A program made the position numbers and the translations under genes. A stretch of DNA of 64,000 bases, from contig CAWJLP010000007.1 in NCBI GenBank assembly GCA_963843745.1, positions 1,984,001-2,048,000 on the forward strand, given 5' to 3'. The DNA comes from Trebonia sp963843745 (GTDB taxonomy: Bacteria; Actinomycetota; Actinomycetes; Streptosporangiales; Streptosporangiaceae). Below, piece by piece: positions 25,025-31,624 of this stretch; position 1 is the stretch's first letter, and each line of letters opens with the position of its first letter. Below the pieces are notes generated by a model. It saw nothing but the letters and a program-made list of their open reading frames with translations. It ran no database searches and was not told the origin of the DNA.

Positions 25025-25550
25025 CGGGCCGCTGGCCTTCGGCGCCGACGTCGCGGCCAAGTTCGTGGCGCAACTGATCCTCCACGAGATCCCACTGAGG
25101 GCCGAAGGCCGCGGTCATCGCGGCTTTCACGTCGTTGGCGGCATCAGCCAGCCGATCGGCTACTTGCCGTACCTCGGCCGGCGTCCGCACCAGGACCGTG
25201 ACGTCGTGCGAGTCAGGGCTGCCATGCAGCGTGACCATGACGTCACCGGGCCGCGTTGCCCACGCGTCGTGGATCACCCGGTTGCGATGCGAGTTCGCCT
25301 GGTGGCAGGACTTAAGCGCTGCCAGCAGCCGCTCCTTCTCCGCGCCAGGGATATCGGTATGGTGCCGGGTGATGCGCTCGCAATCCTCGATCATGGTGGC
25401 CGCTGTCAGCCGGGAATCCACCACCGCGGCGTACTTGCTGCCGATCAGCGCGCTGAACGCCGCGCGCAGCACCCGTTCCAGGTAGGCCGACTCGAGGACA
25501 ACGCCGCCCAGCGCGTGCTGCAGGTCATCCACGTCCATGCCTGTAGACAT
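25017..25550 (-). CDS. Hypothetical protein with HEPN-like RNxxxH motif (operon gene 1)
   Basis: This 177-residue, mostly helical soluble protein contains SCHQANSHRNRVIHDAW. The arrangement R89-N-x3-H94 fits the Rx4-6H signature of HEPN domains, many of which are RNases in toxin, defence or RNA-processing systems. No antitoxin partner is visible on either side. It overlaps the first esterase gene by 8 bases and so heads the amidoligase/esterase operon. Its catalytic role is uncertain, because the short motif also occurs in non-catalytic helical proteins. Confidence 0.55.
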   Translation of the reverse strand: MSTGMDVDDLQHALGGVVLESAYLERVLRAAFSALIGSKYAAVVDSRLTAATMIEDCERITRHHTDIPGAEKERLLAALKSCHQANSHRNRVIHDAWATRPGDVMVTLHGSPDSHDVTVLVRTPAEVRQVADRLADAANDVKAAMTAAFGPQWDLVEDQLRHELGRDVGAEGQRPDE

Positions 25551-25696
25551 TACGGGTTGCGGCCGGTGAAGAGGCGCGACCAGGGATGGACCAGGGGCAT
25601 CTACTGGCGCGAGCGGACCCGTCCGCGCGCGAGGGTGGGACCGAGGACCAGCCCGGTGGCTAGGCTTGCGGCATCCGATCAGGAGGGGGTTATGCG

Positions 25697-27061
25697 ATGA
25701 GCGGCTACGACTACGACGTCATCGTCGTGGGTGCCGGGTCACCGGGGGAGCACTGCGCCGGGGAGCTGGCCGACGGCGGGCTCCGGGTGGCGGTCGTGGA
25801 GCGGGAGCTGGCGGGAGGCGAGTGCTCGTACTACGCGTGCATCCCGTCGAAGTCGCTGCTGCGCCCGGGCGAGGCGGTGTACCAGGCCCGGCAGGCGGCG
25901 GCCACCGCGCAGGTCGACGTCGCCGCCGCGCTGGCCTGGCGGGACTACATGGTCTCCAATTACTCCGACGAAGGCCAGCAGCGCTGGCTGGCGGGTGAGG
26001 GCATCGACCTGATCCGCGGCACCGGCGCGCTGGCCGGGCCCGGCGTAGTGGAGGTGGACGGCAGGCGCTACACCGCGGCCAACGTGGTGGTGGCGACCGG
26101 CTCGGATGCGGTCATCCCGCCCGTCCCCGGGCTGCGCGAGCTCGACGGCGTGTGGACCAACCGCGAGGCGACCGGCATGAAGGCCGTGCCGCGGCACCTG
26201 CTGATCCTCGGCGGCGGCCCGGTCGGCGCCGAGATGGCCCAGGTCGTGCGCCGGTTCGGCGGTGACGTCACCGTGGTGGAAGGGGCCGAGCACGTGCTGG
26301 CCCGCGAGCCGGCCCCGCTCGGTCACGCCCTCGGCGAGGAGATGCGACGCGGCGGCATCGAGCTGATCCTCGGCATCAAGGCGGTCTCGGCGAGGCGCGA
26401 CGGCGACGACTACGTGCTGGTCCTCGACGACGGCCGCGAGCTGCGCGGCGACCGGCTGCTCGTCGCCACCGGCAGGCGCCCCCGGGTGCCCGCCGGACTG
26501 GACACGGTGGGCGTGACCGCCGGCCCGCATGGCATCCCTGTCGACGCGCACCTGCGCGTCGCCGACCGGCTGTGGGCCGTCGGCGACGTCACCGGCGTCC
26601 GGCTGCTGACCCATGTCGGCAAGTACCAGGGCGAGGTCGTCGCCTCGAACATCCTCGGCGAGTCCCGCGAGGCCCATTACGAGGCCATCCCCGACGTGGT
26701 CTACACCGACCCGCAGGCGGCCTCGGTCGGCGCCACGGAGGCGCCGTTCAGCGCGACCATCCCGCTTTCCGAGGTGGCCAAGACAGCGACCTACAACCAC
26801 GCCTACGCCACGTCCACGGGCTTCCTGACCCTGCTGTCCGACGGCGAGACGCTGACCGGCGCGTTCGCGCTCGGCCCCGAGGCGGGGGAGTGGATGCAGC
26901 AGGCCACGCTGGCGATCAGGGCCCGGGTGCCGCTGGCCGTGCTGCGCGACGTCATCCAGCCGTTCCCCACCTTCTCGGAGGTCTACGTGGCTGGGCTGAA
27001 GGCGCTGCGCGGCCAGATCGCGGCCCCGCGCGAGCCCGCGCGGGCAACGGAATCGCAATGA
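25697..27061 (+). CDS. FAD-dependent pyridine nucleotide-disulfide oxidoreductase
   Basis: The 454-residue flavoprotein starts at ATG 25697 with AGGAGGGGG upstream. It has the FAD-binding VGAGSPGE, the redox cysteine pair C43/C48 in GECSYYACIPSK, an NAD(P)-binding GGGPVGAEMAQV and the second FAD motif RLWAVGDVTGV. It therefore belongs with dihydrolipoamide and mercuric reductases. The C-terminal base region reads QPFPTFSEVY: Phe stands where lipoamide dehydrogenases have the His of HPTxSE, so it is probably not a lipoamide dehydrogenase. The substrate is unknown. It is the first of three same-strand genes with two SDR proteins. Confidence 0.9.
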   Translation: MSGYDYDVIVVGAGSPGEHCAGELADGGLRVAVVERELAGGECSYYACIPSKSLLRPGEAVYQARQAAATAQVDVAAALAWRDYMVSNYSDEGQQRWLAGEGIDLIRGTGALAGPGVVEVDGRRYTAANVVVATGSDAVIPPVPGLRELDGVWTNREATGMKAVPRHLLILGGGPVGAEMAQVVRRFGGDVTVVEGAEHVLAREPAPLGHALGEEMRRGGIELILGIKAVSARRDGDDYVLVLDDGRELRGDRLLVATGRRPRVPAGLDTVGVTAGPHGIPVDAHLRVADRLWAVGDVTGVRLLTHVGKYQGEVVASNILGESREAHYEAIPDVVYTDPQAASVGATEAPFSATIPLSEVAKTATYNHAYATSTGFLTLLSDGETLTGAFALGPEAGEWMQQATLAIRARVPLAVLRDVIQPFPTFSEVYVAGLKALRGQIAAPREPARATESQ

Positions 27062-27077
27062 CCCACGAGGTGATGTC

Positions 27078-27953
27078 GTGACCAGCGAACCGCAACTCGC
27101 CGGACAGACCGTCGTCGTGATCGGCGGCAGCTCCGGCATCGGAATGGAAACCGCCCGCCGGGCCGCCCAGGAGGGCGCCGGCGTGATCATCGCCGGCCGG
27201 CACGCCGACCGCCTGAAGCAGGCCGCGGCCGAGGTCGGCGCGCGCGGTACCGCGGCGTTTGACGCCACCGACCAGGCCGCGCTCAGCGGCTTCTTCGCCG
27301 GCCTGCCGGGACCGGTCGACCACGTGCTGGTCACCGGCCCCGGGCCGTACTACGCGCCGCTGGCCGAGCTGCAGCACGACCGGGGGCAGCTCGACTGGGA
27401 CCATCACATCTGGCTGCCTGTCGCCGTGGCCCAGCAGGCCGTCGGCCGGGTGCGGCCCGGCGGCACGCTGCTGTTCATGGGCGGCACCCGCGGCGGCGGG
27501 CGGGGGGCGGGACTGTCGCTCATCGCGGCGAACTCCGCCGCGCTGCCCGCCCTGGTCGCCAACCTGGCGGTCGAGATCGCGCCGATCCGGGTCAACCTCA
27601 TCGCGGCCGGCTTCGTCGACAGCCCGCTGTCGGCGACCCTGCTCGGCGCGGACCTCGACAAGCGCCGTGCCCAGCTGCGCGCCACGCTGCCCATCAGGCG
27701 CGTTGTGGAGCCAGCCGACGTGGCCGCGCTCGCGGTGCACCTGATGAGCAACACCGCGGTCACGGGCGCGACCTACGACATCGACGGTGGCCAGCAGCTG
27801 CTTCCCGGAGAGTTACGTGGAGCCGGATCGGCGGGTCGCCATCATCACCGGAGGCTCCAGGGACATCGGCGCGGGCCTGGTGGCCGGGTACCGCGGGCGC
27901 GGCTGGGCGGTGGTGGCCACTGCCCGCAAGATCAAGCCGTCGGAAGCCGATGA
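27078..27953 (+). CDS. Short-chain dehydrogenase-like protein lacking YxxxK (SDR 1)
   Basis: GTG 27078 follows the flavoprotein stop by 16 bases. The NAD(P) motif is GGSSGIG and the fold ends normally at TGATYDIDGGQQLL. The catalytic YxxxK is absent: the region reads IAANSAALPALVANLAVEIA, as in a known atypical SDR branch, so classical hydride transfer by this active site is doubtful. After the normal family end the frame runs about 45 residues further, through the start of the next SDR gene in another frame. That tail is low-complexity and probably reflects a lost stop. Confidence 0.8.
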   Translation: MTSEPQLAGQTVVVIGGSSGIGMETARRAAQEGAGVIIAGRHADRLKQAAAEVGARGTAAFDATDQAALSGFFAGLPGPVDHVLVTGPGPYYAPLAELQHDRGQLDWDHHIWLPVAVAQQAVGRVRPGGTLLFMGGTRGGGRGAGLSLIAANSAALPALVANLAVEIAPIRVNLIAAGFVDSPLSATLLGADLDKRRAQLRATLPIRRVVEPADVAALAVHLMSNTAVTGATYDIDGGQQLLPGELRGAGSAGRHHHRRLQGHRRGPGGRVPRARLGGGGHCPQDQAVGSR

Positions 27954-28530
27954 CCTGCTCACCGTGGCCGGGGACATCACCGACCCGGCCACCGCGGACC
28001 GGATCGCCGACGCGGCGCTGGACCGGTTCGGCCGCATCGACACCCTGGTCAACAACGCCGGCGTGTACATCTCGAAGCCGTTCACCGAGTACACCGCCGA
28101 GGATTACGCCACCATCACCGGCGTGAACCTGGCCGGGTTCTTCTGGCTGACCCGCCGCGTCATCGCCGAGATGGCCATGCGGTACGGCGGCCACGTGGTC
28201 AACGTCTCGGCCACCCTGGCCGAGGTCGCGAACTCCGCCGCGCCGTCGGCGCTGCCCGCGCTGACCAAGGGCGGCCTGGCGGCCGTCACCAGGTCGCTGG
28301 CCGTGGAGTACGCCTCGCGCGGCATCCGGGTCAACGCCGTCTCGCCCGGTATCATCCAGACCCCGATGTACCCGGCGGAAAGCTACGAAGGGCTTGGCAG
28401 CCAGCTCCCCCCGCTCGGACGCCCCGGCCAGGTCAGCAACGTGGTCGACGGCATCTTGTTCCTGGAGTACTCGCCGTACATCACCGGCGAGCTCCTGCAC
28501 ATCGACGGCGGCCAGACCGCCGGCCACTGA
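27817..28530 (+). CDS. Short-chain dehydrogenase-like protein lacking the catalytic tyrosine (SDR 2)
   Basis: GTG 27817 with GGAGAG upstream gives 237 residues. The cofactor loop is TGGSRDIGAG, NNAG is intact and the end is HIDGGQTAGH. The active-site region reads PSALPALTKGGLAAVTRSLA, with the lysine present but Pro at the position of the catalytic Tyr. I recall that PSALxxLTKGGL is shared by a recurring SDR subfamily, so this is a family trait, not damage. The reaction is unknown. It lies within the same operon as SDR 1 and the flavoprotein and converges on the LuxR regulator at 28541. Confidence 0.83.
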   Translation: MEPDRRVAIITGGSRDIGAGLVAGYRGRGWAVVATARKIKPSEADDLLTVAGDITDPATADRIADAALDRFGRIDTLVNNAGVYISKPFTEYTAEDYATITGVNLAGFFWLTRRVIAEMAMRYGGHVVNVSATLAEVANSAAPSALPALTKGGLAAVTRSLAVEYASRGIRVNAVSPGIIQTPMYPAESYEGLGSQLPPLGRPGQVSNVVDGILFLEYSPYITGELLHIDGGQTAGH

Positions 28531-28540
28531 CGCCGGCCGG

Positions 28541-31507
28541 CTAGGTCGCCGCGGCGGCCGCCTCGAGGTCGGGCAGCGCCACGCCGAGTTCCTTCCGCGA
28601 GCTGATGCCGAGCTTCGTGAATACCTTGCGCAGATGCCACTCGACCGTGCGCGGGCTCAGGAACAGCTGCGTGCTGATTTCCGGATTGGTGTGCCCGGCC
28701 ACGGCGAGCCGGACGATCCTGGCCTCCTGCGCGGTCAGCCTGGCGGCCGTCTCCGTGCTGCGCTTCGGGACCGTCCCGCCGGTGGCCATCAGCTCGACGC
28801 GAGCGCGTTCCGCGAACCCCTCGAGCCCCATCGCGGCCAGCATCTGGTAGGCGGCGCGGAGCTGATCCCGCGCCTCCACCCGGCGCCGCTCGCGGCGCAG
28901 CCACTCGCCGTACAGCAGGCAGGTGCGGGCCAGCTCCACCCGCACCCTGGTGCGGCCCAGCCGCCCGATCGCCTGCAGGTAACCGCGCTCGGCCGCCGGT
29001 CCCTCGCTGAGCAAGGCCCGGCAGCGCGCCTCGATACCCAGCGCCCAGCTGGTCCCGGCGGCGGACGTGGCCTCGGACAGCCGGTCCAGGGCGGCGGCCG
29101 CCTGGCCGGGCTGCCCGCACCGGGCCGCGGCCTCGATCAGCTCGGCGAGCGACCAGGTAGCCGGCCCCAGCTCGTCAGGCTGCGCGCTGGCCAGGACGGC
29201 CGCGGCCAGCGCCTCGTCGTACCTGGACCGGCCATTGTGCAGCACCGCGGCCGCCCAGGATGCCGTCGCCCGCCATCGTCCGTCGCCGGGCGCGGCCGTC
29301 TCCACGGCGGCGGCCGCGATCAGCCGGCCCGCCTCGCAGTCCCGGCCTGCCCAGGCGGCCAGCATCAGCGGGCCGGCCGGTTCCGGCGCCCGGCCCGTCG
29401 CCCGGGCGACGGTCTCCGCCTGCCGCAGCAGCCAGGCTGCCTGCCCGGGCTGCCCGGCCAGCAGCTGTGCCGCCGCGCCCGACGTGAGCGCGGCGGGCAG
29501 GACGCTCAGCGCGCCGGCGTCGCTGGCCAGCTCGATGAGCCGGGCCGACAGCACCGACCAGCTGTGGTCGTCCCAGACTTCGGCACTGAGCCGGGCCGCC
29601 AGCGGCAGCCACCCCAGGCCCTCCTCCAGGGACACCTTCGTCTCGGCGAACGCGTCAAGCGCCCGTCGCAGCAGCGGCGCGCCCGCCAGGTACCCGTCGG
29701 TGAGCAGCGTCACCAGCCCGTCAAGCAGCTGGTCGCCTGGCCTAGCCGGCCCCGGCCGGCGCCGCGTCGCGCGGGTCGCTTCGGCCGCTTCAAGCACGCC
29801 GCCGTCCGGCCATCCGCCGCGGCCGGCCCCCGCGTCCTGACCGCTGGAGGTCAGCGCCGTGAGGAACGCGTCCCTGTACGCCTGCCTGGCCAGCCCTGGA
29901 TGCAGCGGCTCCAGCCGCCGCGCCGCCCTGACCAGCAACGGAAGCGCGTCCCGGCTGCGGCCCGCGTCGGCCGTCAGCCGGGCGCGCAGCAGCTCCGCCC
30001 GGCCGCGGCCGAGCTCGTCGAGCGGCCCGGCCTGGGCGAGGCCGAGCAGCCGCCGCGCTCCTTCGGCGGCGCCGGCCTGGTGCTTCACCTGCGCCGCGGC
30101 CAGCGCCCGGCGGGATCGCCTGCCCGGGTCTGGGGTCAGCTCGGCCGCCCGTTCGCGGAACGCGCCGTCGGCGCCCAGCCCGCCGCGCGCCCGCGCGGCG
30201 GGCACGGCACGTTCCAGCTCAGCCGCGAGGTCCTCATCGGGTCCCGGCGCGGCCTGCCCGCGATGCCAGGCCCGCCGGTCGGGATCGGCGGTCGCCGCGA
30301 GGGCGTGGTGCACGCTCTGCCGTTCGGCCGGCGAGGCCGTCCGGTAGACCGCGAACCTGGCCAGCGGATCGCGGAACCGCACCGGCCCGCCGAACTCGAT
30401 GAGCCCGGCCTCGGCCGCGGGCGCCACGTCACGCGCCCTGACGCCGAGTGCGCCGGCCGCCTGCCAGATCAGCACGGGATCCAGCGTCGGCTCCGCCGCG
30501 GCCACCAGCAGCAGCCGCCGCGTCGCCTCAGGCAGCGGCGCCAGCCGCTCCCGGAAGCTCTCCTCGACCGGTGCCGCCAGCGTCACGGCGCCGGGCAGCC
30601 CGAAACCGCCCGCAAGCTCCTCCGGGCACATCCTGGCGGCCAGTTCCAGCAGCGCGCCGGGGTTGCCGCGCGCCTCGGCCACGATCCGGTCGGACACCCG
30701 CTCATCCAGGCGCCCCGTGACGGCCGAGGACAGCAGCACCCGGGCATCACCGTCCGCCAGGCCGCCGGCCACCAGCTCGGGAAGCCCCGGCAGGCCACGC
30801 TCCAGCCGGCCCGGGCGCGCCGCCATGAGCACGGCGACCGGCCCGCCCGCCAGGTGGCGCGCCACGAACGCGAGAGCCCGCGCCGACGGCTCATCCAGCC
30901 ACTGCGCGGCGTCAGCCACGCAGATCACCGGGCGCTCGGCGGCTGCCTCCGACAGCAGGCTCATGAAGCCGAGCCCGAGGAGGAAACGATCGGGCTCGGC
31001 GCCGTCCCGCATGCCGAAAGCCACGCTCAGCGCGTCGCGCTGCGGTCCGGGAAGAAGCTCGAGGCGGTCAAGGAACGGCGCGCACAGCTGGTGCAGCGCC
31101 GCGAACGACAGGTCCATCTCGGATTCTGCGCCGGCCGTCCGCGTGACCTGGCATCCGGTCGCCCGTTCCCGTAGGTAGTCGAGCAGCACCGTCTTTCCGG
31201 CGCCCGCCTCGCCGCGCAGCACGAGTACCTGGCTGTGTCCGGCCCGGACGTCGGCCGCCAGCCGGTCGAGCACGGCGCACTCGTCGCGCCGGCCGAGCAG
31301 CCCGTGCCGGCTCAGCAGCCCGTGCCGGCTCAGCAGCCCGTGCCGGCTCAGGAGCCCGTGCCGGCTCAGGAGATCGTGTCGGCTGGGCAGATCGTGCCCG
31401 GCCGCGGGATAGGGGATCTCGGGCGGCGGCATGGCCGCCTCGAGCACGTCGATGTCGCTGATGACTGTGCCGCGGGGGATCTCGCGGTGGAAAACTGTCG
31501 CGGTCAT
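28541..31507 (-). CDS. LuxR-family large ATP-binding regulator (LAL) 1
   Basis: The 988-residue protein starts at ATG 31507, with GGGAG upstream. It has an AAA-type NTPase at the N-terminus (Walker A GEAGAGKT, residues about 99-106; VICVADAAQWLDEPSARALAF as Walker B region) and a long helical TPR-like middle. The C-terminal LuxR helix-turn-helix reads LTAQEARIVRLAVAGHTNPE, ISTQLFLSPRTVEWHLRKVF. LAL proteins are usually pathway activators that sense a ligand through the helical region. It is paralogous to the next gene. Both are transcribed away from the monooxygenase operon, which makes them its best candidate regulators. An 18-bp repeat expands the N-terminus. Confidence 0.92.
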   Translation of the reverse strand: MTATVFHREIPRGTVISDIDVLEAAMPPPEIPYPAAGHDLPSRHDLLSRHGLLSRHGLLSRHGLLSRHGLLGRRDECAVLDRLAADVRAGHSQVLVLRGEAGAGKTVLLDYLRERATGCQVTRTAGAESEMDLSFAALHQLCAPFLDRLELLPGPQRDALSVAFGMRDGAEPDRFLLGLGFMSLLSEAAAERPVICVADAAQWLDEPSARALAFVARHLAGGPVAVLMAARPGRLERGLPGLPELVAGGLADGDARVLLSSAVTGRLDERVSDRIVAEARGNPGALLELAARMCPEELAGGFGLPGAVTLAAPVEESFRERLAPLPEATRRLLLVAAAEPTLDPVLIWQAAGALGVRARDVAPAAEAGLIEFGGPVRFRDPLARFAVYRTASPAERQSVHHALAATADPDRRAWHRGQAAPGPDEDLAAELERAVPAARARGGLGADGAFRERAAELTPDPGRRSRRALAAAQVKHQAGAAEGARRLLGLAQAGPLDELGRGRAELLRARLTADAGRSRDALPLLVRAARRLEPLHPGLARQAYRDAFLTALTSSGQDAGAGRGGWPDGGVLEAAEATRATRRRPGPARPGDQLLDGLVTLLTDGYLAGAPLLRRALDAFAETKVSLEEGLGWLPLAARLSAEVWDDHSWSVLSARLIELASDAGALSVLPAALTSGAAAQLLAGQPGQAAWLLRQAETVARATGRAPEPAGPLMLAAWAGRDCEAGRLIAAAAVETAAPGDGRWRATASWAAAVLHNGRSRYDEALAAAVLASAQPDELGPATWSLAELIEAAARCGQPGQAAAALDRLSEATSAAGTSWALGIEARCRALLSEGPAAERGYLQAIGRLGRTRVRVELARTCLLYGEWLRRERRRVEARDQLRAAYQMLAAMGLEGFAERARVELMATGGTVPKRSTETAARLTAQEARIVRLAVAGHTNPEISTQLFLSPRTVEWHLRKVFTKLGISSRKELGVALPDLEAAAAAT
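31301..31390. repeat. 18-bp coding tandem repeat in LAL regulator 1
   Basis: Five 18-bp units (CCCGTGCCGGCTCAGCAG type, four nearly identical and one diverged) encode repeated LLSRHG before the NTPase domain. The paralogous regulator has no such repeat. The copy number may vary between strains. Confidence 0.85.
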
Positions 31508-31624
31508 ATCGCACTGCTCCCTGCCGTCCCTGCGATTGTCAGCCTGGGGGAGACACACTCATATCCGCCAGTGCCCAGTGCGACTGGCCAGTGCACACTG
31601 GCCCGTGCCCGGCCAGTGCCGGCA

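Noticed and set aside
25697..27061. Dihydrolipoamide dehydrogenase or the missing monooxygenase reductase
   Set aside because: The catalytic His is replaced by Phe, and monooxygenase reductases are FAD/2Fe-2S ferredoxin reductases without the Cys-pair disulfide motif.
31301..31390. CRISPR-like 18-bp repeats
   Set aside because: No spacers; coding repeats within the LAL regulator.
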